NCBI RefSeq assembly: GCF_000150275.1
Contig: NW_002060978.1
Location: 248,001-312,000 of the forward strand
Reading direction: 5' to 3'
Source: Trichoplax adhaerens
Lineage: Eukaryota > Placozoa > Uniplacotomia > Trichoplacea > Trichoplacidae
Length of the DNA: 64,000 nucleotides
Shown here: one piece after another, positions 1-12,487 of the stretch
How the letters are laid out: every line of letters starts with the position of its first letter
Numbering within the stretch: position 1 is the stretch's first letter
Translations under genes and position numbers: made by a program
Notes under the pieces: model-generated
What the model was told of the DNA's origin: nothing
Database searches by the model: none
Seen by the model: the letters and a program-made list of their open reading frames with translations, nothing else

Positions 1-1039
1 TCCTTCTCTTTAATAAAGATAATATACATCAAAAAGCAACAATAATTTAATAATTCATTATAAGGAGATCAAAGGTTATCCCCAGACAACAACTTTTATT
101 CAGCATTTCCATCTGCTGTCATTAAAGTCTGAAGCTATTGCAGATTTATTTCCGTAACTTGGATATACTGAAGAATTATTATTATGTATTGTAATCAAAA
201 ATTCAAGATCCAGTAATCTTCTACGTCAATTTTCTTATAAGATTAAAATGGATATTAATAGTTAATGATATCGTGAAAACACTGTATTGCAACATCTTTC
301 TGACCAAGATATCATTGATAAATGTTAACATTATTTATTTACTTTAATCAACCAAAGCAAAACTAGTTTGGGGTATAAGATAATAATATTGGTATTCAAG
401 GCAACATTTGTTTTCCAAAGCTTCTGTCTTAGTTCTGTTTGTTTACGACGTTGAAAATATTTATTCTCAATTATCAGTCACTATAACTAATTGTGTTAGA
501 TATCTGTAAGAGTAATTTACTGATTATTATATCTATATGTTCTAATTTTGCTCCTAAACTTTCATTAAAATCAAAACTGATAGATAAGACTTCGATAATA
601 TTTGCATTTGGTTTCAATCTGGCAATTCGCCATTAAATAATCATATTATTTTATTGTATTCTATTAATTTGTTTTTCTTCCGGTAATTTTTGGTAGTTGT
701 AAAATACTGCCACATAGTATTACTTTTATAACTTTAAACATTGGATAACATATTTTATTTTGTATTTTTAACTGATGCAACATAGCTTACTTTTATTTAC
801 TTATAGTGATAAAAAAGTATTCGATTAACTCTTCTATTTTGTTGTATAAATTAGATGCAGCTGCAAAATTAAACTAAATCATAATTGATTGATAAATCTG
901 AATGTATTTGGGGGAATTTACAGCGTATCTATCGCTCAATTCATGTAATTGTAATAAAGAACTGAATTAAATCTTGAATAAATGAACTTAGATGTGTATA
1001 TAGGCTAAATAATTCATCTTTCCTATCGCTAGCTGCATA
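1..1039. other. AT-rich noncoding sequence downstream of the peptide gene
   Basis: No open frame here is worth reporting. The stretch lies 3' of the minus-strand peptide gene and should hold its 3' UTR. A minus-strand AATAAA (plus-strand TTTATT at 792-797) about 245 bases past the stop is one possible poly(A) signal, but such hexamers are common by chance in DNA this AT-rich. Confidence 0.5.
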
Positions 1040-2402
1040 TTAAATTAATTTCATTGTAAAATTGAAGGAATTTCTATTTACCCCAAAAGCTTTCAAGTTG
1101 CTTCGGGCGACAAATTCTTTAGGTAATTTATCGTCACGAAATGAACTGACTTCTGCTTCTTGGCGTTCTAAATAATGATTTAATAATTCTCCAAGATATT
1201 CCTTAGCCCAGCTTTTGGGTAATTTTAAAAGGACGTATTCATCGTCGACTTGATCATCTATTTCAGATATGGCATTATCCTTGCGCTTTTCAATCATTGC
1301 ATGCCTCGACGGATAGGCATCAATCATTATTGTCGCCATGCATAATGTAAAGACCAATAATGTGATCTGGATATATTAAAAAGAAAAAAGCATTAATAAA
1401 TACAGTATATTCATTTGAATATCTGCGATATCATTTTCCCAAGCGAGCAATTATTAATCAGTGAACATGTCAACATATTCAACAGTATATATTATTAATT
1501 ACAGTAGTGAAATTGATACACGTATAAACAGTTTCAGTCATTGCTTAAAAATGTAGAATTGATATATAAACATCATTAAACATGTAGAATCATCAGCAAT
1601 AAGGTATAGTTACTGTACAAACGCAAAGACAATGAGTTTTCCTAAAGAGCGGAAATAGAATTAATTTTTTTCAGCTATAGCTCTAATATGATATAACGCT
1701 GATTTTTGTAATCAAAGAGTAATGTAGCTAACTAAAATGCTTATTATGTCATATTGAAATCAATTATTTCTCCTTAAAAATAACATTATTAACAGATTTG
1801 AAGGCTATGTGTGATATGCGTAAGAAAAGCTAGACAATTGCAAGTATAGAATATGAAAAGAAATTTAGCAATTCTCTACTACCAAGCTAAATAAATTCTT
1901 ATAAAGACATAGGAAGATTCATGGCGGTTTTATTCATTGAATTGTTAAAAACAATCTTAATACGTTATATATATGCATAGAAATTTAAGATTTTATATTC
2001 TAAAAGAGATAAAATCAGCTTAGGTCAAACGTTTGTGACGACTGCTGTTAGAGTAACAACGAGAACGGTATTCTAAATCATAATAAACTTGGATGAGAAG
2101 TAAAACTGGCATAGGATTAAACTTTTTAAATCTGCTATAGTTGAATTAGGTAAATTAGAAGGTATATAGGAAATTTATAATCTCTTTTAACTGATGGGCA
2201 AGTAATTGATATGGCTAGACAAAGAGATTAAGGAAATTAAGAAAGGAAAATTTATGAAGTTTAACTATGTATTACAGCAGTCACACGGTTTTTATACGAG
2301 CACCTTTAACTTAATCATTTAGTATAATAAATTTTTAGGCCAATAAATAAATGATTCAATCGCTATCGAATTAAAATAACTCGATTTGAAACTTACCTTC
2401 AT
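1040..2402 (-). CDS. Putative small secreted peptide or prohormone, two exons, 110 residues
   Basis: Exon 1 codes only Met-Lys (2402 down to 2397) and is followed directly by a consensus GTAAGT donor. Exon 2 runs 1366 down to 1040 after an acceptor reading ATATATCCAG. Joining them keeps the frame and gives an N-terminus starting MKITLLVFTLCMATIMIDA, a textbook signal peptide (short basic start, hydrophobic core, small residue before a likely cut at Ala19/Tyr20). The mature part is about 91 residues. It has a Lys-Arg-Lys cluster at 29-31 that could be a convertase site, then a charged, probably helical stretch around SWAKEYLGELLNHYLERQ, and no Cys outside the signal peptide. No glycine amidation signal is evident. 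A TATA box lies upstream. I do not recognise the family; secretion is inferred from the N-terminus. It could be a peptide hormone precursor or another small secreted protein. Confidence 0.62.
1367..2396 (-). other. Intron of the secreted-peptide gene
   Basis: The 1030-base intron has a GTAAGT donor directly after the Met-Lys codons and an AG acceptor before the hydrophobic core of the signal peptide. I see no other coding signal inside it. Confidence 0.55.
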
Positions 2403-2506
2403 GGTGAAGTGTTATATATTTCAACAGTTTAGGCAAAATCCGTAAAGGAATTAGAACTTCTAATCGTAACGATTGCGTATAATGAGAGATTGAGAAAACT
2501 ACTCGT

Positions 2507-2514
2507 CTTATATA
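2507..2514 (-). promoter_or_regulatory. TATA box of the secreted-peptide gene
   Basis: On the minus strand this reads TATATAAG in the context AGTATATAAGACG, about 105 bases before the Met-Lys start codon. A start site roughly 30 bases downstream would leave a 5' UTR of about 75 bases. The sequence between 2520 and 2580 is less AT-rich than its surroundings and may be the proximal promoter. The element was identified by motif and position only. Confidence 0.45.
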
Positions 2515-2519
2515 CTATC

Positions 2520-5500
2520 GTCGACGGTGGGAGTTGTAGACAAGTGGAACGCAGTCAACACCCACTGCTGCTGAATAAAAGCGTTGTAGTAATTAAATTT
2601 AATTAATAAAGAACAAATAATATCTTGAATAATACGCCACCTATTAAAATAATGAATTGAATTTAAGGTAAAATGTGCACATGTATGATTGCTGATAGCG
2701 ATGACTGGCATATAATTGTACGCCATAAACTAAAGATATGACGGAAATATGCTGTAATTTTTAGGTCATTAATCTGTTAAGGAAAAGATAAAATTGAATT
2801 CAAATTAGACAATGATGTTAAAAATAGGCAACAGCTGACAATAAGAATGGAAGTTTTTGCATTATTATTATGATTGGAGATTCATAGGTCATGTTAGCAG
2901 AATGTATTTTCAAAGGGTAATCACGATTTTCAAATAAATAAAGAATAGAAGAAAATAGATCAATTACTGGCTCAGTGATCCATTCTATTCAAGAAATTAA
3001 TTTAATATAGCAACTGACGTTAAGGAGGAAATTGCTTTCTTGTTTCTTGTACTTTAACGTTGTGAAAATTAAACTAAATAGTTCCATCGATTATGATCGA
3101 TAATTACTTCAAGGGAAATAATATATTAATTTAGTCTAACGAACAATCTAAGCTGAAAATTAAATCTAATGTTGTCAATTCAATAAAATCAAAATCGATT
3201 GTATGCGGTCTATCATTTTCTCTTATCTAAAAATAAAATAATATAACACTTTCCCTTCATTCAATGAATTTTGCTGCATTTTTGTTATCTATTTATTGCT
3301 ACAGCTATTTATAAAATAATCATTTCAACTGATGAATAGCAATATCCAGGCAATAGATTAGAAAGATAATAGACAATAGATCGACCCTTACGTGATAGAT
3401 ATGTATGTTGAACTATTGCAGGTATTATTTTCAGTGTGAAAGTTATTAGGCTTCAGGTGTCATTTACGTTGAAAAGCAACGCTAACTTTCAATAATTTCG
3501 ATTGGAGGGGCTAAAGAATTTTAAATTATTCTTTACGGGATGATCAAAAAGAAACAAAGCGATAAAGTCCCTCTAGTCATTTAATTTCAATTGGCAAATG
3601 ATTTCCTGCGCTAATGTAAATCAATCTTATCAGCGGATAATTTTGGAAAACTTTCTTTTTAGTTCTCCGTAGATAAATTTTATCATCATCGGATGATAAC
3701 ATGGCTCTTGGCGTGCTAGGGTTGATTAATAATTTATAAATAACCCTATTTTTATATTATTTGTAAGGCGAGTGTGGATTTAATCAACAATTTGAATGCA
3801 TTCATCAGTATTCGTTAAAACTAAGTTAACTTCCAACAAGAGTTGAAGTAAATTGTAGACAATAGATTAATTATTATGTTTAATAGCGTAGTCAAATCAA
3901 AGTTAAAAAATCAAAGTATTGATAAGAATATTCTCTCGGATACTGACAATGACTCAATAGTATAGCAATATCGGCTGGACATATGTCTAATCAATCAGTT
4001 TTTTGCATATTACTTTAGCGAAGGCGATGATGGACAGATATTACTAAAAAGATTTTGAGTCGCCTACATTCGTTCGCTATTATGTTTATCGCAATCAATT
4101 AGTCAAGTAGAACAATTGCAATATTAATGTAATCTAATCCAAGTTAAAAAATTTCGCCCTGATATTGGTATTTATAGACGATGAGTATTGCATAAAAAGC
4201 GTACGAAAGTTTCATTTTTTATCGATTCCATTTGATTAATTTAATATACTCTCATCCGCCTCAATATTAATGAATACACGAGGAAGTTGTTTATTCTATA
4301 GTTGTTGATATAATTAGTTCCAATAAAACTTTTTCATTAATATCTACTCCAATTGAAAATCGCATTCCCTAATCATATTATAGGAATAGCGTCCTAGATT
4401 TCCTTATCTCTATCAGCCACTTTATCTTAATTGATTCTCATAACATATCAGTTTCCATATCCTAGTAATACTTGTTCTGTGATTGATAGGAGCATTAAGA
4501 TTATGCCAAGCTATGATTAACTATTGGAATTCTTATAATTTTCACAGGAGATACTTCAATATGTGCTACAATAAATGACAAATGAAGAGTCGCAACATTG
4601 TATTGATTGTAATTTTAACAAGATAACCATTAATTTACTGTTGAAAAGTTAAATGTCAAGATTTAATTTCTTAGAAATATGCATGCTATTCTGTAAATTG
4701 ATGTAACCATGATATATATGATTCATTTCGAAATTAATTTTGCAAGGCCTATAGTATCACTTTTTCTAGTTGTTTATTTTATAAAATCAATATTATTCAT
4801 AAGAAATAGTGGTGACTTTAACTCTTTACGGTAATGCATTTTATAAGTGTAGTAGTAAAATAAAGTAAAATATTGTGTAACGCAATTGATAAAAAAAACT
4901 TCGTTATAGAAAAATACGCCAATTTAGGGCGAGAAACAGTAATCTATCACTGTATCTTGTGCAAATTGAGTGTCTTATAGCACTGGTTATCTATTTTACC
5001 TAAATTATAAATCATAACCAAGTAATAACTTCCTGATGGGAATAGAATAGAAGTAAGATAGCTTCCTGTTATTAAAATATTTTCTCTATCAGGTATATTA
5101 GTTACCGTTAGCCATTTTACACGATCATTCAATGAAGTAGGATGTTTCTATCAATTAGCTCATCTTATTCTCCGTTAAAGTTATCTTTCATATCATTAGG
5201 TTACCTCCTGTTCATTGTATCTATCTTATGGAGCATTTTCTTGCTATTAATTTGAAAGAATTTATCGTCAGATACAAAATCCAAGCATTTATATCAACAA
5301 AATATAAATAAATTTTTTCAATAGGATATAATAACCATATAGACGTTGTTGACGAAAAATAGTGCTTATGTTGATTGAATTACGTGTCCGCTTTAGAGTC
5401 TTTTTTTACTTTAACCATGTATTAATGACGTAGTATCTAATATTAATCAAGGATAGTGTTAAAAAATTAATATATTAATATTATTTTTGTTGTTCTATTT

Positions 5501-8500
5501 AAGCTAATGATGTTTTTGATAAGAAGCTAGCTAATATCTTGATCAATTCAGTGTGGAGTATTGCTGATGAAGTCGAGATCGATATAACAGTATAAATAAT
5601 ATTATTGCCCTAGGATATCTTCCCTAATGAATAGAAGTCGTTATTTAAGTAAACTAGTATAATCTAGTTTGTATTTTTAGAGGAGATAAATTAATTTACT
5701 TTAGCAAAACAACGGATCAAAGTAAATAGCTATCGAATTTCTACAACAAAAATGATGCCGATGATCTCTATCTGATTCACCATTTATTTAATTACTTCAA
5801 TCTGTTGTCTTGTGTTATGAATTTAATGTCATCATCAGTGCTGTCTTCCTTGATCGAACATAATTAAATGTTACGCTAGAATTATTTATATTTACGGCAG
5901 ATTATAACAAATACGCTGTAGTATTTTATTGAAATCAATGTAAACATTTATGAATTTCAAATTACCATTTGGGTAGAGATTACAAAAATGATTTTAATTA
6001 AGTTGCTTTTAAGCCATCACGGAAATTTCGATAGCGTAAGTGGAATTGTTGCTTAACAAAAATTTTGTAACTCATATGAAAATTTATTATACCTTATGGT
6101 TAAACATTAAAATACAACAAACAGGATGACGGAGATGTTTAATCATTTTTCATCTTTCAATCTAACTATTAAATTTGATAGCGAACAGTTACTTTGATAC
6201 TCCAGATCAGTGGTAGAAATGCTTGTAAACAATTTAAATAAATCGTTATAGATTTCCTAACATTACGTAACTACAGAAATAACCCGAATTGATAGAGTTT
6301 AAGCCACACTATTTCTGCGACATAAATTATATTAGATAGGAAATAGATTGCGTGAGTGAGAGAAATTCGATGCTATTTATAGAAGCATTACAGAAATATT
6401 TTAAATTTTCTTTGAATAAGAATGTATTGAGCAATTTTAGTATTTTAAATTCTAATTTAGAAGGAGAAAGATATAATCATCTCGATTATTCTTCAGAAGA
6501 TGCAACAGTAATAGATTCGTTTGTAGTAATAACTGCAAAATCTGTTCTTAATCTATCGGCGAAGTTATAAAAATGGAAGTGTCCCGTAAGACTTCTTCGA
6601 TAGACACATACCATTACCATCATTACTAGTCAAGAAAAACCTCTGATAGTGTTAGATTATGACTATCAAAGCTTGAAATTTCTTCCAAAATGAACATATT
6701 CTTGTCGTCCACACATAAACAATTATTTTATCTAATTATATATACAGTGCTCTCATACTAGACTCACGAAAAGGTATGAAAGCGTTTATTTGCACGACAT
6801 TAATTAGTTCTCATATTATAGATAAAGCTTAAATTTTGTTCATTAAAATCGGTAACTATTAAAATCAATATTTATCAAGAAATTAATGTAAAGACCTTAA
6901 GGATATAGAAGCAGGATACTCAGTGTAAATCTGGCTTTACACCCTATACCATCTTAAGGCATAACAGCCTTACTTAATTTTCAACTTGAGTCTAATACAA
7001 AGACAGTCAAAGATTCACTGTAATCGTTTAATATATGCCGTACAGTAATATAGAAGAAGAGAAGGCGTAATTATAACGTACCCTTTCAATATTTAGATAG
7101 ATTCCCATTTGTTACAATTTAATGTTGTAATTGTTTACTACTAATAAAATTATTTATTTAAAGTTCATGAAACCGCTAGTATCGATTTATATTTCCGCTA
7201 TAGAATAGCTCAAGTCAAACTGCTTAAAATAGCTTCGTTCGAAATTAAAACCAATAAGTCTAATTCACCTTTTCATAGGATGTATTAAATCTATTCTTAG
7301 TATCATCCTTCCTAATATCATCTTACGGACACAGAAAGCGTTATTTTTTTACGTAATGGAATTAGAATTGAATAGTAAGTTGCTTTTTTCAGAGATTCAT
7401 CGATGATATAAATTATTCGATTCCGAGAAAATGTGCTGTGAGATAATTTACCTTTGTTCGTAAGAACACTATTTAAAATTGCGCTCAGTTGCGGAACGCC
7501 TACTAATTTTAAATACATATTGAATTATATTACTTGTAAGAATATCATTATTGTGATTTATTGCCTAAATTACAATAAAGTAGAAAAATGGAATTATAGC
7601 AATTGATAAGAAGAGCTAAATTTAAACGGCATAAAAATCAAAATAATTGAGCTCTGATTGCTTTGAAAAGAGTAGCGAAATGATACTGAAGATATACGAT
7701 TACTTTTCTCTAATTTTATATCCATTCTTCCTTCTTTCCAATCTCAGTAGTGTCTATTAAACAGTAGGCCAGAAAGACGTTGATAAGTAGTGTATATCTT
7801 TATGTAACGAAGCTGTCTTCTGAAGTGTTTACTAAATTCTGTTTAACAAGATCTTACGTTTTTCGTTAGCATTAAGTGAACATGACAAGGACGGAGAGAA
7901 ATTTCTCTCTTAACTCCTTAGATTCTAATTTTATAGGCTATTCTATTATTTGCCTATTCACCATTTTCTCAGCAATTCCATTATTATCTCGTCACTAATA
8001 ATTAAAAAATATAGCTATTTCATAAACTATTTGCTTATAAAACTATTATTTCTCTTTATTACTAGAACGTTACAGTAGTTGGTATAATTTATAGCTCTAC
8101 AATTCTTAAAAAATAGAAAGATCTTCTATTTGATTGTAGTGTATTACCAACTTATGCCAATATCGAAAGTCAAATGAATTAATAGGAAGTAACATTTCTT
8201 GTATGCGATAGCAACGGCTTCATATTAAAAGAAAATTTTTATTTGATATGCTAATTAACATTATTGGAGATAATCTATTTTCCAATAGAGTACCTCTATA
8301 ATCAACTGATTATATTCACAATTTATTGCTAAATGAATTTTTCTCACTTTTGATTTCAATTTAATTCGAATGAATGAGTTATATTTCGTATGTGATTTTT
8401 ACTTAAACAATCAATCATATTGAATGATATAACCCAAATGATAAATTGCAGAAATATTTTTATGGTTCGTATAGTTAAAAATTTGGTAAAGACAGGAGAA

Positions 8501-10741
8501 CACTAATCCAAGAAGAAATCTACTTCCGATAGACTTATTGAAACTACGATAAAAACCAAAGTTTTAATGGATTGTCGTTTTTATACAATCAACTAATATT
8601 GAGTCGATTAATTGCATTCTTCTTATGAGATTGGATGCGTCGATTTAGATTTCATTTTAATTGATCATTGACGCGGAAAGGTAATTTTAAATTACCTTTA
8701 TTTCTTTTGACATCTATCCTGACCAGCAGGACGTATGCATTTGTGACCGACTGCGACTTTATTCAAATATCAGAAAGTAGCTGGCATTAATGACTTCGAT
8801 AACAGCCGTGATGCCATCAGAAACTAAATCTTTCTACACTACCTTCAATAGCTTATGTTGATCCTTATTCATTGTTCAATAAATTAAAGCGCAGTTGTAA
8901 TGTGAAGTCAAATATTAATGTTAGATTACCAGTTGCAATAATACGTATAAAATAATTTTGTCGTAGTAATTGTTACATTATTTGTAGTAACCTGACATTA
9001 TACTGCTAATATATTACACTAATTAATCGATAATAAGGGTAAAGATTGCAAATACCTTACGCAAAAGGAATATCGCTGATATTTGCAATGATTAAATATT
9101 AAATTTAATCATGTTGATATTAATATTGATTTGTAATCATTGACATGTAGAATTAAACTTGACTAACTACTTTATGTCAATAGTACTATTGGGAAGTCTT
9201 AACTTTCTGGCTACAGTTGTAGATTCACAAAAAATATTTTAACTGAGTGACTATCATTTCCATCATCACGTCGTTCAACTTTCCGCAAACAGTGTATTTG
9301 TTTCTTACTATCAGTTGTTTAGCTACGCAAAAGTCAATAGAGTTTTATCGATAAGATAGCGAAAAGGTCATGAATAGACTATTATAGCATGAAATCATTA
9401 TAATTTCTAATATCAAGTCATATTAAATTCTTCCTGTAATCGTTTAGCTACTCTGCATTTTACAATAGCTTTTCTGTGTAATAGGAAATTTTTAATAACT
9501 ATTTCAAGCATAGCGATGTCATGATTTCCTTCTTGGTAAATTTTAACTTTAGATAAAATCGATTGCTGCTGATAGCAATTTATCTAGTTTGAAAATTTAA
9601 AAGAATACGTTTATTTGCAGATGCATATCATATTGAAAAAAGAACTTATATATGTATGCCTTATTTTACAGCGATAGTCCAAATTTTCTATTCTAGATAT
9701 CTTAACTTTAATTAACGTTAAACTCTTAGGGTACTATACACTTTACTAAGTCAAATTTATTTCAAAATTTTTATTTGATACGGAAAGCAATTAATATATA
9801 ATAGCTTTATTGCCAGGAAAGCCTTGATTTACTTAGCAGAGTATCCAATTCTTTGTGCTAACGTATTCATTTATTTAATGGCCAGATCATTGTTTCTATT
9901 ATTGAATTGTCATTAAAAGCGTATTTAGTAATAATTTTCTTAGAAAAAGAATCCTAATCTATCTACCATCTGCTCAGAATTACTTAAAAAGGGGCGCGTC
10001 TTGACAAGCTTAAGAACATTACATCAGCCATGACAGTGCCAAAATATTACTATGTTAGGCCGGACTACTTTAGTTTTTAATCTTAAATATCAAGAGAATT
10101 TTAATTGCTTGTGATGTCAGGATGTTATTAATCGATTCCTAGGATTGACCATAACAAAGACACTAACGATTTTATCCTAAAATTTATCTTACAATTCTAC
10201 TATTTACTTAGCACCAATTCTAATACCAGCTTGTCTATTTACTACTTCAAAGTGATTAAAGAATGCTAGTTCATATTCGGCATTCTAATGATAGTTAATT
10301 TAGTTACCTTAAAATCTTTATTACAGCAGGTTGTAGGTTACGTTATTTAAAGCGCGAGAGTCGAATAGCTACTTTTTGAGGAACTTCCTTCCGGATTTGC
10401 TTCCAGACTGATTGTTACCTAAAGCTCAAGAAGCAAGCAAATATCCTAACTTCAACGATAGATAAATTCAAAATTCGTATAAGAATTAAAACACGTTTAA
10501 ATACTGCAACACTAATGGGCGACCGATTGATCAAATGAATTAATACATTATAAAATTCGGTGTTCTTCAATGGTGATATATCCAGGTAATAAAACCAGCT
10601 GGATCTACTAGAAAATAATAAATAGTAACGTTTTTTTTGAAATATGATATCCTATTTTGAGCAGCACACTGTTGGCATCGAAATAAACTCTGTCGTATGA
10701 AATCTAATTATCAATGTTAACATGAAACAAAATTCTGTGTG
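2520..10741. other. Long AT-rich intergenic stretch, no gene supported
   Basis: About 8 kb without any open frame that combines length, splice signals and recognisable composition. Short open frames near 5.0 kb (minus), 6.4 kb (plus) and 7.4 kb (minus) are within what chance gives in such AT-rich DNA. No tRNA, rRNA or clear repeat was seen. Confidence 0.45.
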
Positions 10742-12487
10742 GTTGATATCGATTTAAGAGATCTCAAAAAATGAGCAGATACTATCTGCCGAAAATACAC
10801 CCCTTTATCTGCTCAAAATTACAACACTTTATTAGATTTAGTTAGTATCTAGCGAATGCTCATAATCATGGTAAGAATACAGTAAATGATTGATTATCAC
10901 TATTATTTTAATATCTAATGGACATATGTCACAAACAAGCTTTGCAACAAGACAACGTAATATACGATTAATAAGTCAATTCCTTGAACCACGTATCAAG
11001 GAACGATATCTGCACTATCACAAACACTTTTGCTCTACTAGCAGACTACACAAAGACTTAAACGCCTCGTATTTTACGTTAAACACTAAGTTTGAGAATC
11101 TTCTTTATTTCACGATATACTGCATTTATATACTATTGCTCAATAGTTCATGAGTCATAGTTAATACAATTAACATTGGAATCATTTACTGAATTATATA
11201 ATAATTTTAGCTACTGCTCCCTTAATGCAGACAACAGTATTTACGAACATAGTCATGTAATGACTAATACAGAATAGTTAGATTACGATATGTCCTATCA
11301 CGGAGCATTTCCATGATAAGTTACAATCTACCATAAGTAAATTACAATCACAATGATTGGAACTGTAAGTAGATGATTTGCATTCCCTATTATAACTATT
11401 AATTTCAGTACGTGTATATGTGTCTCTGTCATAAAAAGTCAATGCTATATTGAAACACTGTATATCCGAATTAGAAGTTAACTAAATAAGGATAGGCTAA
11501 CAATATTATCCTAACATTGATATTTCTACTCTAATACAGTACATAACACTGTCACAACATATTAAATTTTTTGGTGACAGAAGGCATCGCTAGACATCGA
11601 TTTTAGTGCCAGATTGTTGTCAAAGGAAGTACAAAAGGCCGATCTTCCGTCTAATAGATTCGTTATATTTCGCATCTTTAAGACAAATTTTTGGTCATCC
11701 ACCGCGTGCAGTAACTATGTGCCTCTCGCGAATTCTAATTAGATATTACTTCATAATGGAACGAAAAGATTAGTCGTTCAGTAGATACCTCAAATGAAGC
11801 CCAGAGAATGCCTATTAATCGCCACTGTGAGACTACTTGATAGATAATTTTCAACCATAATAAGGTAATGACTAGTACTGCCTTGAAGATCCTAAATACA
11901 TTAGTTAGGCGATCTTTTTCGGGGCTTATATTGATTTAAGAGTTTTCAAAAAATGAACGGTTGCCATCAGCGTAAAAATGCTTTCCTTTATCAGCTCAAA
12001 TTTGAAATGTTTCATAAGCTTAAAGGTAGTATCGAACGAATATTTTTGATCAATGGTCAGAATACTCTAAACGAATGATTTCACTATCGCTTTAATGTCA
12101 AATGGATACGTTAAATTTTTCCTTGATAGAAGGCACTACTAAACATTATCGTTTTAGTGGTAGGTCATTTTTTCTGGTAAGTGAGAAAAGCTCATCTTCC
12201 GTATACAACATTACTTATGTTTTACACAATTTAGACACATCTTTGATCATCTTCCGGGTGAAGAGTAACTACAGTATATATCTCTCTTGACCTTGTAATT
12301 ATATATCACTTCATAATATAACGAAAAGATTAGTAGATCATTAGATATCTCAGACCAAGTGGAGAGGATACCTAGTTAATTGATCACCACTGTTAGACTG
12401 AAAGAGTGCCGACAGTAAAGCTATAACTAACACGGAATTGGAGATTCTAACTAGGTTACTTAAGCAACCTATTTGAAACTGCTAGGG
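10742..12487. repeat. Diverged ~550-bp tandem duplication, first copy interrupted by an LTR
   Basis: Copy 1 is 10742-10926 plus 11562-~11923; copy 2 is ~11930-12487. Matching landmarks run in the same order in both: GATTTAAGAG, CAAAAAATGA, CTTTATCAGCTC or a close variant, AATGGA followed by TTAAATTTTT, GACAGAAGGCATC versus GATAGAAGGCACT, then TCATAAT with AACGAAAAGATTAG. The copies differ at many positions, so the duplication is old. No reading frame is preserved between them, which suggests noncoding or long-dead sequence. Copy 2 is uninterrupted and shows what copy 1 looked like before the LTR insertion. Confidence 0.75.
10927..11556. mobile_element. Solo LTR, family A, copy 1 (630 bp)
   Basis: The element begins TGTCACAAAC and ends CACTGTCACA, so it has the TG..CA ends of an LTR. 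It is flanked by a 5-bp direct repeat ACATA (10922-10926 and 11557-11561). A nearly identical 629-bp copy with a different flanking 5-mer lies at 47376-48004, and the tandem duplicate at 11.9-12.5 kb lacks the element at the matching position. No internal region, primer-binding site or second LTR adjoins it, so it is a solo LTR, presumably left by recombination between two LTRs. Transcriptional orientation is unclear. The superfamily (Gypsy or BEL are plausible from the 5-bp duplication) cannot be told from the LTR alone. Confidence 0.88.

Noticed and set aside
4947-5132. 61-codon minus-strand frame with a Gly/Ser/Tyr stretch
   Set aside because: TTG start, no partner exon found, and length well within chance.
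6352-6570. 72-codon plus-strand frame
   Set aside because: GTG start, no recognisable content and no exon signals.
10890-11153. 87-codon open frame over the left end of the first LTR
   Set aside because: It crosses the insertion boundary, has no ATG start and is not preserved in the second copy.
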